A stretch of 64,000 bases of DNA. Source: Arsukibacterium ikkense (GTDB lineage: Bacteria; Pseudomonadota; Gammaproteobacteria; Enterobacterales; Alteromonadaceae). Shown piece after piece: positions 1-10,109 of the stretch (position 1 is the first letter of the stretch; every line of letters starts with the position of its first letter). Where the stretch lies: NCBI RefSeq assembly GCF_000987775.1, contig NZ_LAHO01000001.1, positions 186,001 through 250,000 on the forward strand, in the 5' to 3' direction. The notes beneath the pieces were generated by a model. The model was given only the letters and a program-made list of their open reading frames with translations, ran no database searches and was not told the DNA's origin. Both the position numbers and the translations under genes were made by a program.

Positions 1-2649
1 ATACTGCAAGCGGCAGCACGTTATCAACAAGAGGGCGCTAATGCTGATTTAAGCTCTTTGCGCCAGCAAATAGCGCCCATTTTAGACAGATATTGGCAAA
101 CGTTAACCCCTTCAGGCGCCAGCCAGTTGCACCTGCACCTTGCTCCCGATGCCTTTACTTTACTTCGTGCTCACCGCCCGGAACGGCACAGTGATAGTTT
201 GGCTAATGTCCGGCCCATGATAATGCATAGCCTGAACACCGCCATGCCGGTCACGGCAACAGAGCAAGGCCGGCATGGTTTAGGTTTGCGTTCAGTAGTG
301 CCAGTTTTTAATCAGCAGCAACAGATGGTGGCGGCGATAGAATTAGGTTTTGACTTGCAGAATGTGTTTGCGCAGCGACAGGGGCCTGGTGCCACAGCAG
401 CACCGTATAAGGTGGCAGAACAGGGTATTGCACTACTGGTTAAATCTGAAATCACTGAAGTATTTCATCCTGACATAAGGAAGGATTGGCTGCAAACAGA
501 AATGTGGAGTACCTATAACCCCTCAGATATGTTGCAGTTCTGGCTGGAAAATTATCAGATAAAAGGCACGGTTGCACAAGCAACGCAGCAGATACTTCAT
601 TTTAACCAGCATACCTTTGTGGTATCACTGCAGCCCTGGCCGGTTTGGGGTGAAACTTTACAGCAAAGCGGCCAGTTAGTGAGCATCAGTTGGCAGGATA
701 TCAGTTCGCAAATCAGCGCTCAGCAGAGGGCTGAAACGATTATTTGGTCTATGTGGTTGCTCGCAGGTGTGGTTACGCTGTTGCTGGGAATTTGGTTGGT
801 ATTATTTTTAAGGCGTCAGGCTCGCCGTGAAGTGTCCGGCCAACAAAAGTTATTAAAGCAATCTGAGCAAAAATTGTCGGCGCTTTATCAGTTATCGCCT
901 TTACCTATTTTATTAAACCGTTTTAGTGATGGTGCTTTTGTTGAAGCTAACCCGGCAATGGAACAGTTAGTTGGTTATAAGCCGGAAGAATTAAAACAAT
1001 TAAGTTATTGGGATTTAACCCCGGAGTGTTATGCCGATGCTGAACAGCAGCAGCTTAAAGCGCTGACCGAAACCGGTCGTTACGGCCCTTATATTAAGCA
1101 ATACAAGCATAAAAATGGCGAGTTAATAGATATTGAGTTAAGCGGTGTGTTGTTTAGTGATGCAAAGGATGAAACCTTTATCTGGACTATTATCAAAGAT
1201 ATCAGTGATATAAAGCGTATTGAAAAATTAAAAGATGATTTTGTTTCCACCGTCAGCCATGAACTGAGAACGCCGCTAACGTCAATTGGCGGTTCACTGG
1301 GCTTAGTATTGGGTGGTGCTGCCGGCGAGTTAAGCCCTAAAGCTGCAAAGTTATTGAGCATAGCGCACAAAAATAGTCAGCGCTTAAATATACTGATTAA
1401 TGACTTGCTGGATATTGAAAAGTTGGTGGCCGGAAAAATGGAGTTTAATGAGGCTGAAGTGCCATTACTCGTGATGTTAGAGGATGTCAAAACTCAAATT
1501 CAGCCCTACGCTGAACAATATCAGGTTAGCATTAAGCTTGATATAAAAGACAATGTAAAGTTGTGGGTAGATCAGAGCCGCATACAGCAAGTGCTGGCGA
1601 ATTTTTTGTCAAATGCGATAAAGTTTTCACCTAAGGGAGGGGAGGTGCTGTTAAGCACGGCGCTTAACGCGCAGCGGGTACGTATTTCAGTTGCTGATAA
1701 TGGCCCCGGGATTGCTGAAATTGATCAGCATCGGTTATTTAAACGGTTTTCACAACTGGAACAGAACACTGAAAAACTTAAATCCGGCACTGGTTTGGGC
1801 TTAGCAATAAGCCGTGAAATCATTTTACAGGCCGGCGGTGAGGTGGGTGTTTCTTCAGTGCCGGGGCAGGGAGCAACCTTCTGGTTTGAATTGCCGGTTT
1901 ATCAAGTACCTGTCTTTAAAGATGCAGATAATGCAATACTGGTTATTGAGGATGATGCTGACACAGCGCATCTGTTATGTGAGTTTTTAAAAGCAGAAAA
2001 CTATGCAAGTGACTGGGCGCCTGACATCAGTACTGCCTGGCAAAAATTGGCTAAGCGACAATATTCAGCTCTCACTTTGGATTTAAAGCTTAAAGATGAA
2101 AATGGCGCTGATTTTTTTCTGCGGCTGCGTGATAACCCGGCTACCGCCAATCTGCCAGTGTTAATTATTTCAGCCCATATTGAACAAGGGAAGCTACTGC
2201 TGGCTGCTATAGCGAATGCGCTAGACTGGATAGAAAAACCGATCAGCCCGGAGATGCTCAGCTTAAAGCTGGGCCAGCTGTTAAGCCAGTTACCCCGGCT
2301 GGATCGTGTTCATCGTATTTTGCATGTTGAGGATGACCACGATATTGTCACTATTATGCGATTGCAGCTGGAGCAGCTATGCGAATATCAGGCAGTAGCA
2401 TCGCTGGCAGCGGCGAAAAAAATACTGCAGCAGCAATTTGATCTTATTTTACTGGATTTAGGCTTGCCCGATGGTGATGGCATCAGTCTGTTAAGCACAA
2501 TTTCGGCAACTCAGGGTGATATTCCGGTGGTGATATTTTCAGCACAAGACGTAACGCCTGATAACACAGCCAGAGTAAAGGCGGTGTTTAGCAAAAGTCG
2601 TATTAATACGGAAGTTTTGGCGAAATACCTTAAAAATATGCTTAATTAA
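1..2649 (+). CDS. Hybrid sensor histidine kinase, 5' end outside the window
   Basis: The frame is open to the first base, so the N-terminus is missing; residues are counted from the first codon here. The visible part starts in a periplasmic sensor resembling a double-Cache domain (dCache_3 type), then a membrane helix at about 247-270, a PAS domain at about 290-400, a HisKA domain with His420 in SHELRTPL, and an ATPase domain with N box (NFLSNAIKFS), DNGPGI and GTGLGLAIS. Two receiver domains follow, with likely phospho-acceptors Asp694 (LTLDLKL) and Asp819 (LILLDLGLPDGDG). It probably autophosphorylates and passes phosphate to its own receivers and to neighbouring proteins. It lies 18 nt before a single-domain receiver. 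The signal sensed is unknown. Confidence 0.9.
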   Translation: MLQAAARYQQEGANADLSSLRQQIAPILDRYWQTLTPSGASQLHLHLAPDAFTLLRAHRPERHSDSLANVRPMIMHSLNTAMPVTATEQGRHGLGLRSVVPVFNQQQQMVAAIELGFDLQNVFAQRQGPGATAAPYKVAEQGIALLVKSEITEVFHPDIRKDWLQTEMWSTYNPSDMLQFWLENYQIKGTVAQATQQILHFNQHTFVVSLQPWPVWGETLQQSGQLVSISWQDISSQISAQQRAETIIWSMWLLAGVVTLLLGIWLVLFLRRQARREVSGQQKLLKQSEQKLSALYQLSPLPILLNRFSDGAFVEANPAMEQLVGYKPEELKQLSYWDLTPECYADAEQQQLKALTETGRYGPYIKQYKHKNGELIDIELSGVLFSDAKDETFIWTIIKDISDIKRIEKLKDDFVSTVSHELRTPLTSIGGSLGLVLGGAAGELSPKAAKLLSIAHKNSQRLNILINDLLDIEKLVAGKMEFNEAEVPLLVMLEDVKTQIQPYAEQYQVSIKLDIKDNVKLWVDQSRIQQVLANFLSNAIKFSPKGGEVLLSTALNAQRVRISVADNGPGIAEIDQHRLFKRFSQLEQNTEKLKSGTGLGLAISREIILQAGGEVGVSSVPGQGATFWFELPVYQVPVFKDADNAILVIEDDADTAHLLCEFLKAENYASDWAPDISTAWQKLAKRQYSALTLDLKLKDENGADFFLRLRDNPATANLPVLIISAHIEQGKLLLAAIANALDWIEKPISPEMLSLKLGQLLSQLPRLDRVHRILHVEDDHDIVTIMRLQLEQLCEYQAVASLAAAKKILQQQFDLILLDLGLPDGDGISLLSTISATQGDIPVVIFSAQDVTPDNTARVKAVFSKSRINTEVLAKYLKNMLN

Positions 2650-2667
2650 GCTAAGAAGAGGTTGTAA

Positions 2668-3057
2668 ATGGTTTTAGAGCGAGTAATGCATGTTGAAGAT
2701 GATGAGTCAATTCGCGCTGTGGCGGAAATTGCGCTAACCGATGTTGCGGGTTTTGAGTTGTTAAGCTGTGACAGTGGCCAACGTGCTTTGGCCCAGGTTG
2801 AAGCCTTTGCACCGCAACTTATCTTGCTGGATGTAATGATGCCGCAGATGGACGGGCTGCAGACGCTGGCCGGGCTGCGCCAGCTACCCAGTATGGCGCA
2901 AGTGCCGGTAGTGTTTATGACCGCAAAAATTCAGCAGGCAGAAAAGCAGCAATACCTGGACGCCGGTGCTATAGCGGTGATTGATAAACCTTTTGACCCT
3001 ATGCTATTAGGGGATACCTTACATGGCCTGTACCAACAATACCTTGAACAACAGTAG
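2668..3057 (+). CDS. Single-domain response regulator (CheY-like)
   Basis: A 129-residue protein that is only a receiver domain. The acidic pocket is Glu10-Asp11-Asp12, the phospho-acceptor is Asp55 in LILLDVMMPQMDG, and the switch residues Thr85 and Lys107 (DKPF) are present. With no output domain it most likely shuttles phosphate or binds a partner. AAGAAGAGG upstream is a good ribosome site for the ATG used; an in-frame Met7 is less likely. It lies between two histidine kinase genes in the same operon, so they are its probable donors. Confidence 0.9.
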   Translation: MVLERVMHVEDDESIRAVAEIALTDVAGFELLSCDSGQRALAQVEAFAPQLILLDVMMPQMDGLQTLAGLRQLPSMAQVPVVFMTAKIQQAEKQQYLDAGAIAVIDKPFDPMLLGDTLHGLYQQYLEQQ

Positions 3058-3068
3058 GCCTTAAACTA

Positions 3069-5516
3069 ATGCCAATACCTGTAGCCGCGGGTAAAACCTG
3101 GCTTTCTTTTGGTCTGTGGCCAACCTTAGCTGCTACTTTGCTGCTGGCACTGGTTGCCGCTGCGCTAAACTATTACAGATTACCGCTTTTTTTTGGCATC
3201 GATTTTATTTTTGGCTCCAGTATCGCCATACTTGCGCTGGTATTATTGGGCGGCAAGGCGGCTCTTGTAATCGGTTGTGCCGGCGCTGCAGTCACTTTTC
3301 TGATTTGGGGTCACCCCTATGCCTGGTTCGTTTTTACCCTGGAAATACTCTGGCTAGCGTGGCGTCTGCAACAGGATAAAAGTGCTAATCTGGTGTTGCT
3401 AGATCTGCAATTCTGGCTGTTTCTGGGGTTGCCGTTAATCATTCTGTTTTATGCAATGGCACTGGATGCCAGCTGGCATACGGCGGCTTTAATCGGTCTC
3501 AAACAAATGAGCAATGCCGTGTTTAATACGTTGTTAGCCAGTGTTGCGTTGCTGTTGCTACAGTTACACCATGGCTTTGCAGCACGTTACAGCCTACCTC
3601 AGGTGCAATTACGCCAGCTTATCTTTCACGTTATGATGACACTAACGCTATTAGCTGGCAGTGTGCCGCTGTTACTGGATACCCGCAATCTGCAGCAGGA
3701 GTATCAGGCAGGCATTGCGCAACAATTAGCGCAACTAGCTGCAACCGTTGAAAAGCAACTGCAACTACAGGCAACAGCAGCAGATGTTTTTGCAGCAGCT
3801 AACCAGCTTGACAAGCTGTTGCAGGCGTTACTCCCGGCAGGCAATTTTGGGCTGGTGCTTATTAACGAGCAGGGACAAATACGCAACGCCGTAGGGGTGA
3901 TTGAACGCTTTCGCCCGTCCAGTCAGCCTGTACCTGGCCTGGGGTTTTCCCATCATTTACCGACAGATATCACCCTCAGGTTGCAGCGCTGGCGGCAAAG
4001 CCGTTACACCCTGTTACAGCCCGTTTCTGGTGTGGAAGGCGTGTTATTTATCGGTATAGAGCGCCCTGCCACTGATATTGTGAGCAAACTGGAACAGGAT
4101 AGCTCCCGTAAGTTAATGTGGTTTTTTGCCTTTATCCTGCTTGCCATTGCCGTTAGTGCTTTGCTGAGCAAAGCCATCAGCCGGCCACTTCGTAAGCTCG
4201 ACGCCGCCAGCAAGCAGATTAAAGACAATGTAGCAGCGGGTGTAAGCACCAGGATACCGGCCAGTAGCGTGCTGGAATATAACAGCATTGCCCAAACGTT
4301 GATGGCAATGAGTGACGAGCTGACGGCGGCTTTCACTCTAAGTAAAGCTAATCAATCTGATCTTGGCCGTCAGGTATCAGAACACTCAGCGCAATTACTG
4401 CAGACTAATAGCCAGTTAGAGGCCATTCTTGCTGCGGCATCAGATTTCTCCATTATTGCAACAAAGCCTGACGGCATTATTACCTTTTTCAGCCGAGGTG
4501 CTGAAAAATTAACCGGCTACCAGGCGGCAGAACTGGTTAACCGGCAATCACCCGCGATATTGCATTTGCCCAGCGAGGTACAGCAGCGCGCGGAGCAGCT
4601 CACTAAAGAGCTGCAGCAACCCATATCCGGTTTTCAGGCTTTTGTGGTGATGGCTGAGCAAAAGGGTAGTGAAAGCCGCGAATGGCACTACGTGCGAAAA
4701 GATGGTCAGACAGTGCTGGTGCAACTGACGGTAACGCCTATTTTCGATGCAAGCAGCATAATTAACGGCTACCTGGGTATTGCTAAAGATATCTCGGAGC
4801 GACATCGCAATGAAAAGCTGAAAAATGAGTTTATCTCTACTGTCAGCCATGAGTTACGTACACCACTAACCTCAATTTATGGCGCATTGCGGATGGTCAA
4901 CTCAGGGCTGTTAGTTGAGCTGCCGCCCAAGGTAGTTAAACTTTTACAGGTGGCTGAAGCCAATAGTCAACGCTTAACCGTACTGATTAATGATTTACTG
5001 GATATGGAGAAGCTGTTGGCGGGTAAAATGCAGCTGAATATGCAGATACAGCCGCTGGCGCCTTTAGTGCAAGAGGCGCTGCAAGCCATTGATAGCTATG
5101 CTGAACAATATCAGGTAACACTGACTGCTGATTTAGCCATAATGCCGTTGTTTGCCAATGTAGATGCAGCCCGTTTTATCCAGATTTTGCATAACCTGTT
5201 ATCCAATGCCATTAAGTTTTCAGCAAAAGCATCGACAGTGGTGGTAAGGTTATATCTGCAAAGTGAACAGCTTAAAGTTGAGGTAAGGGATCAGGGAGCC
5301 GGTATTGCTGATGAGTTTAAAGCGCGGATATTTGAGCGTTTTTCACAAAGCGATGCGGCCAGTACCCGCCAACATGGTGGCACCGGCCTTGGTTTGGCTA
5401 TCAGTAAAGAGTTAGTGGTACAAATGGGCGGAGATATCGGTTTTGAATCAACCCTTGGCCAGGGCTCAACCTTCTGGCTGACTTTACCGCAGGCCGCGAT
5501 GGAGCAGCAAAGCTAA
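3069..5516 (+). CDS. Membrane sensor histidine kinase (multi-TM, HAMP, PAS)
   Basis: An 815-residue kinase. Residues 12-200 hold five or six hydrophobic helices, residues 200-345 form an extracytoplasmic region, and a further helix at about 346-368 leads into a HAMP-like linker (370-420). A PAS domain follows (about 450-575), then HisKA with His594 in SHELRTPL, and an ATPase domain with NLLSNAIKFS, DQGAGI and GTGLGLAIS. There is no receiver, so phosphate must go to another protein; the receiver just upstream and the Hpt-REC-GGDEF protein downstream are the obvious candidates. Its HisKA segment closely resembles those of the other two kinases here, suggesting tandem duplication. The input signal is unknown. 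Confidence 0.88.
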   Translation: MPIPVAAGKTWLSFGLWPTLAATLLLALVAAALNYYRLPLFFGIDFIFGSSIAILALVLLGGKAALVIGCAGAAVTFLIWGHPYAWFVFTLEILWLAWRLQQDKSANLVLLDLQFWLFLGLPLIILFYAMALDASWHTAALIGLKQMSNAVFNTLLASVALLLLQLHHGFAARYSLPQVQLRQLIFHVMMTLTLLAGSVPLLLDTRNLQQEYQAGIAQQLAQLAATVEKQLQLQATAADVFAAANQLDKLLQALLPAGNFGLVLINEQGQIRNAVGVIERFRPSSQPVPGLGFSHHLPTDITLRLQRWRQSRYTLLQPVSGVEGVLFIGIERPATDIVSKLEQDSSRKLMWFFAFILLAIAVSALLSKAISRPLRKLDAASKQIKDNVAAGVSTRIPASSVLEYNSIAQTLMAMSDELTAAFTLSKANQSDLGRQVSEHSAQLLQTNSQLEAILAAASDFSIIATKPDGIITFFSRGAEKLTGYQAAELVNRQSPAILHLPSEVQQRAEQLTKELQQPISGFQAFVVMAEQKGSESREWHYVRKDGQTVLVQLTVTPIFDASSIINGYLGIAKDISERHRNEKLKNEFISTVSHELRTPLTSIYGALRMVNSGLLVELPPKVVKLLQVAEANSQRLTVLINDLLDMEKLLAGKMQLNMQIQPLAPLVQEALQAIDSYAEQYQVTLTADLAIMPLFANVDAARFIQILHNLLSNAIKFSAKASTVVVRLYLQSEQLKVEVRDQGAGIADEFKARIFERFSQSDAASTRQHGGTGLGLAISKELVVQMGGDIGFESTLGQGSTFWLTLPQAAMEQQS

Positions 5517-5573
5517 ATGTATTAAGCGCAGCACCTAACCAAAAGTCGGATGATAACCACAAAAGTAGGGCTT

Positions 5574-8327
5574 ATGCAGCAACCAGAGATACCAAAAAAT
5601 GAAAAGCAGCGGCTGGCGGCGCTGCTGAATAGCGCTTTGCTGGATACTGATGCCGAGCCGCGCTTTGATCGGCTGACCAGCCTGGTGCAGCAGTGCTTGG
5701 CTACCGAAATTGTCTTGGTGTCGCTGGTAGATACACAGCGGCAATGGTTTAAGTCACGCCAGGGATTAAATGCTTGCGAAACTAACCGCGACATCTCGTT
5801 TTGCGGTCACGCTATTTTAGCCGATGACATTTTCGAAGTGTCTGATGCCAGTCAGGATGTCATGTTTGCGGATAATCCGTTGGTAACTCATGCCCCCTTT
5901 ATTCGCTTTTATGCCGGTGCACCACTACATTTTCAGAGCCAGCGCATTGGTACCTTATGCATTATTGACCCTAAACCCCGGCAGTTATCGCTAAGCGAGC
6001 GGCACTTATTGCGGCAGTTTGCTGATGTTATTGAACAGGAAATTGCCGACAGGCTGCAACAGCATTCACAGCAGCAGCTGGCAGCCAGTGAATTAATGTA
6101 CCGCTCGGTGTTAGAAGGTACCCGCATTGGCACCTGGCAATGGAATGTGCAAACCGGTGAAACAGTATTTAACGAGCGCTGGGCAGAGATTGTCGGTTAT
6201 GGCTTAGACGAGCTGGCTCCGATAGATATTAATACCTGGTTATCATTAGCTCACCCTGATGATTTAGCTGCATCAGGCAAGTTATTAGAGCAGCACTTCT
6301 CCGGCGAGTTAGCATTTTACGACTGTAAATGCCGGATGAAACATAAAAACGGCCACTGGGTGTGGGTGCATGATCGGGGGCAGGTAGTAAGCTGGACGGC
6401 AGACAATAAGCCACTAATGATGTATGGCACCCATGCTGATATTACTGAGCAAAAACAAGCGGAGTTAGCGCTTAAAGCCAGTCGTGACCAGTTTCAGACC
6501 TTGGTGGCCAACATTCCTGGCATTACCTACCGCTGTAAAGCCGATAAACACTGGACCATGCTGTATATGAGCGGCAGTATCGACCCTCTCTCCGGCTATC
6601 CGGCCACTGATTTTATTAATAATAGTGTACGCAGCTATGCCAGTGTTATTCATCCGGATGATCACGAAAGATTAGATTTGGCTGTGGGTCAGGCAATCAA
6701 CGATAAACAAAGCTGGTTACTGCAATATCGTGTTATGCATAAATCGGGTGCCATACGTTGGGTAGAAGAGCGGGGCCGTGCCGAATATAACGAGCAAGGT
6801 GAAGTGAGCTTTCTTGATGGTTTTATTCTGGATATCACTGAAGAAAAAACATTAAAACAACAGTTGTTAAAGCTAACCTCCCAGTTGCCTGGCGTAGTAT
6901 ATCAGTATCAACAATGGCCCGATGGTCGGGCATGTTTTCCATACGCCAGCGCTAACATCCAAAAGATTTATGGTGCTTTACCGGAACAGGTCAAAGATGA
7001 TGCGACAGCCATCTTTGGTAAAATTTATCCGGACGATCTGGCTGGTCTGGCCAACAGTATCGAACTATCAGCGGCAAACTTGTCGCTTTGGCAGCACCAG
7101 TACCGGGTTTGTCTGGACAACAAAAAAACAATCTGGGTGTCAGGTCGTGCTACGCCAGAATCTATCCCTGATGGCAGCACGTTGTGGCATGGCTATATTG
7201 AAGATATTACCACTTCAAAACAGCACTATTTAGAGCTGGAACGGCTTAATAAAGAATATCAACTCAGCCAGCAGCGGCTGGAGATGGCCAGTGAAACAGC
7301 ATTAATCGGTTTCTGGCAGGCATCGTTAAAAACCGGCGAGCTGTGGTGGTCGCCGGTGATATATCAGATTTTTGGTTTTGATAGTAATATTACCCCCAGT
7401 GTTGCCTTATTTAAAAGCACCTTGCACCCGGATGATCGCCACCTGGTGGCTGAAAGTGAGCAGCGTGCACTGCAAAGCGGGCTGCATGATGTGGTGCACC
7501 GGATTATTCGTCCCGATGGTAATATTCGCTGGGTACATGAACTGGCCCGGTTGTTGCCAGCTGGCGATAGTCCTGACCAAGTGCTGGTAGGTTCAGTGCA
7601 GGATGTGACTGAGCGTATGCAACTGCAACAAATGAAAGATGCCTTTATTTCCACCGTCAGTCATGAGCTCAGAACGCCGTTAACGGCCATTAAAGGCGCA
7701 CTTGGGCTGCTGCATTCCGGAAAGTTGGGGCAGCTACCTGAAAAGGTGCAAAAATTAATAGAAGTAGCCAATAGTAACAGTGAGCGACTGGCGCAACTGA
7801 TTAATGACTTACTGGATGTAGAAAAACTGGCGGCAGGTAAAATGCCGTTTGATATTCAGCCACTGCTTGTGCAGGCAGAGTTGCAGCAAGCTGTCGACAA
7901 TCTACAGCCTTTTGCAGGCTTGCATCAGGCAACTATTGCCTTGCAGCCAATAGTTGCAGGATTAAAGGTGCAAGCCGACTCCTTACGCTTACAGCAGGTG
8001 CTGACTAATTTACTGTCAAATGCTATTAAGTTTTCGCCTAAACAAGCAAAAGTATTGCTGACAGCAAAGCGACAGCAAAATAAGGTGTTATTTGAAATAG
8101 TGGATTGTGGCGCGGGTATTCCTGTTGATTTCCAAAGCCATATTTTTGAGCGGTTTGCTCAGGCAGATGGGTCTAATCAGCGGCAAAGCGGTGGTACCGG
8201 TTTGGGACTGGCTATTTGCAAAGAGCTGGTGCAACAAATGGGCGGGAACATAGGGTTTGACTCAGTGCCGGGCAAAGGCACGACTTTTTACTTTGCACTG
8301 CCAGTAAAGCCAGATACTATAAACTAA
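5574..8327 (+). CDS. Cytoplasmic GAF/multi-PAS sensor histidine kinase
   Basis: A 917-residue soluble kinase with no membrane segment. A GAF domain (about 20-155) is followed by four PAS units (about 165-290, 300-420, 425-550 and 560-685), HisKA with His697 in SHELRTPL, and an ATPase domain with NLLSNAIKFS and GTGLGLAIC. The start at 5574 is preferred because TAGGG lies just before it; an in-frame ATG at 5550 would add eight residues and has no ribosome site. PAS units contain WVHDRG/WVEERG segments typical of the PAS_3 fold. It abuts the Hpt-GGDEF gene with no gap and is its likely phosphodonor, possibly through the stand-alone receiver. Confidence 0.87.
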   Translation: MQQPEIPKNEKQRLAALLNSALLDTDAEPRFDRLTSLVQQCLATEIVLVSLVDTQRQWFKSRQGLNACETNRDISFCGHAILADDIFEVSDASQDVMFADNPLVTHAPFIRFYAGAPLHFQSQRIGTLCIIDPKPRQLSLSERHLLRQFADVIEQEIADRLQQHSQQQLAASELMYRSVLEGTRIGTWQWNVQTGETVFNERWAEIVGYGLDELAPIDINTWLSLAHPDDLAASGKLLEQHFSGELAFYDCKCRMKHKNGHWVWVHDRGQVVSWTADNKPLMMYGTHADITEQKQAELALKASRDQFQTLVANIPGITYRCKADKHWTMLYMSGSIDPLSGYPATDFINNSVRSYASVIHPDDHERLDLAVGQAINDKQSWLLQYRVMHKSGAIRWVEERGRAEYNEQGEVSFLDGFILDITEEKTLKQQLLKLTSQLPGVVYQYQQWPDGRACFPYASANIQKIYGALPEQVKDDATAIFGKIYPDDLAGLANSIELSAANLSLWQHQYRVCLDNKKTIWVSGRATPESIPDGSTLWHGYIEDITTSKQHYLELERLNKEYQLSQQRLEMASETALIGFWQASLKTGELWWSPVIYQIFGFDSNITPSVALFKSTLHPDDRHLVAESEQRALQSGLHDVVHRIIRPDGNIRWVHELARLLPAGDSPDQVLVGSVQDVTERMQLQQMKDAFISTVSHELRTPLTAIKGALGLLHSGKLGQLPEKVQKLIEVANSNSERLAQLINDLLDVEKLAAGKMPFDIQPLLVQAELQQAVDNLQPFAGLHQATIALQPIVAGLKVQADSLRLQQVLTNLLSNAIKFSPKQAKVLLTAKRQQNKVLFEIVDCGAGIPVDFQSHIFERFAQADGSNQRQSGGTGLGLAICKELVQQMGGNIGFDSVPGKGTTFYFALPVKPDTIN

Positions 8328-8348
8328 ATGAAGGTTAGGAAGTGTGTA

Positions 8349-9974
8349 ATGCCGTCATCCAGAACGCAGGTTGATATTAGCGAGGCTTTTAGCCGGGTAA
8401 GAATAAAGTTTGAACAAAGCTTACCTGCGCGCGCTGAAGCCATGCTGGCGTTGGCACTGCAACAAACAAGCGGTAATGAGCTTGGCCAACTAAAAGCGGA
8501 AGCGCACAAGTTGGCCGGTGCCTGTGGTACTTTCGGGCATGCCCAGCTTGGCACGCTAGCCAGGAAAATTGAGCAATATGTTGTTGATATTAATGCCTTA
8601 TCCCCTGAGCTTTGTGCGCGAAAAATTCCTGAATTAAATCAGCTGCTTTATCTGTTTAAACAAAGTGTTGCACAGGCGCTGAGTTCAGCGGCGCCCGTTG
8701 CCGCACCAGGTGAGAGCGTCAGCAGTGAACCGCGCGCTATCTGGCTGATGCTTGGTAATCAGCTATTGTCCGCTGAACTGATTTCACAGCTGAAAGCTTT
8801 TGGCCATGCGGTGGTGCAACTGCCAGACTTTGATAGTTGTATTAAATTACTGCAAACCGAAACGCCAGCCTTGTTGTTTAGCCAGATAGAGCAGGCTAAC
8901 GGCGCTGATTTATTTAAACAAAGTTTATTGTTAAATTCACTGCAGCAGCGGCAGTGCCGGCTAATGGTTTTTTCTGAGCAGGATGATTTTGCTTTACGGA
9001 TTAAAGCCGCGCAGCAATATGCTGACGATTTTTTTGTTTCCCCGCTTGATGTACCCAATATGATAAGCCGTATTGCCGAGCTGCTGGAGCAGGCATCAGG
9101 TAGCAAAGGCCGGGTGTACATTGTAGATGATGACACCATGCTGGCAGAGCATTATGCTTTGGTGTTAAACCGGATAGGTATTGAAACGCTGATTAATAAG
9201 CAGCCGCAGGCCATTGTTAAAGAGCTTATCAACTTTCAGCCCGATTTAATTCTGATGGATATGTATATGCCTGATTACACCGGTGCTGAACTCGCCGGTG
9301 TGATACGGCAATATCCGCCACTGCGCAGGCTGCCTATTGTTTTTTTGTCGTCAGAGCAAAACAAAAATTTACAGAACCGTGCCATGTCGCATGGCGCCGA
9401 TGACTTTATTACCAAGCCAATTGACGATAATCAACTGGCGCAGGCTGTGAAAGTCCGCCTGGCGCGTAGCATGCAAATAAAAAACCTGGTAGAAAAAGAT
9501 AGCCTGACCGGATTAATTAAGCACAGCGCTATTAAAGAGGTGGCGGTACTTGAGGTTGAAAGATCTGAGCGAACAGGTAGGCCATTAAGCATTGTGATGC
9601 TGGATATCGACCACTTTAAAGCCGTAAATGATAGCCATGGCCATGCCACAGGTGATGTGGTGATTACCGCCTTGGCCACGCTGCTCAGAAAGCGCATCCG
9701 CAAAACTGACCGTGCGGGACGATACGGTGGCGAAGAATTTATGCTGGTGTTACCCGATTGCGATGCCGCCCAGGCGCGCCAACTCACAACACAAATATTA
9801 GCCAGTTTCGCGGTGCTGCACTTTAATGCCGCCAGCGAGCAATTTAGCTGTACCTTTTCCGCTGGCGTAGCCTCGACCGGGGACAATAGTTACAGCAATG
9901 CCGAGCAATTGATTGTCAGCGCTGATGAAGCTTTATATAAAGCCAAACATGCCGGCCGCAATCAAGTGTGTTAG
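8349..9974 (+). CDS. Hpt-REC-GGDEF protein, probable phosphorelay-controlled diguanylate cyclase
   Basis: A 541-residue protein. An N-terminal Hpt domain has phospho-accepting His53 in AHKLAGACGTFG. A region at about 130-255 is shaped like a receiver but lacks the acidic pocket and acceptor Asp (LLFSQ where LLLDV is usual). A canonical receiver follows with Asp304 in LILMDMYMP, then a GGDEF domain with GGEEF and a preceding RxxD inhibitory site (RKTD, five residues before GGEEF), so c-di-GMP synthesis with product inhibition is expected. ATG 8349 has AGGAAG upstream; ATG 8328, immediately after the previous stop, is the alternative. It is the only output gene of this cluster in the window, so the three kinases probably converge on it. 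Confidence 0.87.
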   Translation: MPSSRTQVDISEAFSRVRIKFEQSLPARAEAMLALALQQTSGNELGQLKAEAHKLAGACGTFGHAQLGTLARKIEQYVVDINALSPELCARKIPELNQLLYLFKQSVAQALSSAAPVAAPGESVSSEPRAIWLMLGNQLLSAELISQLKAFGHAVVQLPDFDSCIKLLQTETPALLFSQIEQANGADLFKQSLLLNSLQQRQCRLMVFSEQDDFALRIKAAQQYADDFFVSPLDVPNMISRIAELLEQASGSKGRVYIVDDDTMLAEHYALVLNRIGIETLINKQPQAIVKELINFQPDLILMDMYMPDYTGAELAGVIRQYPPLRRLPIVFLSSEQNKNLQNRAMSHGADDFITKPIDDNQLAQAVKVRLARSMQIKNLVEKDSLTGLIKHSAIKEVAVLEVERSERTGRPLSIVMLDIDHFKAVNDSHGHATGDVVITALATLLRKRIRKTDRAGRYGGEEFMLVLPDCDAAQARQLTTQILASFAVLHFNAASEQFSCTFSAGVASTGDNSYSNAEQLIVSADEALYKAKHAGRNQVC

Positions 9975-10031
9975 TAATTTTGGTCCGCTCAACATAACTG
10001 CTGCTCATTCTAAAATTTTTTAGCTAATAAC

Positions 10032-10060
10032 CTTGAATCGATCAGGGCTAATCCCCACTA
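10032..10060 (+). promoter_or_regulatory. Sigma-32 (heat-shock) promoter of dnaK
   Basis: CTTGAAT at 10032-10038 and CCCCACTA at 10053-10060 are separated by 14 nt. They match the sigma-32 consensus CTTGAAA / CCCCATNT closely. The site is about 50 nt before dnaK, as expected for a heat-shock operon. Confidence 0.85.
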
Positions 10061-10109
10061 ATCAGTCAACGCAATTTTTAATTGTTCAGAATATAAGTGG
10101 AGAGCAGTT

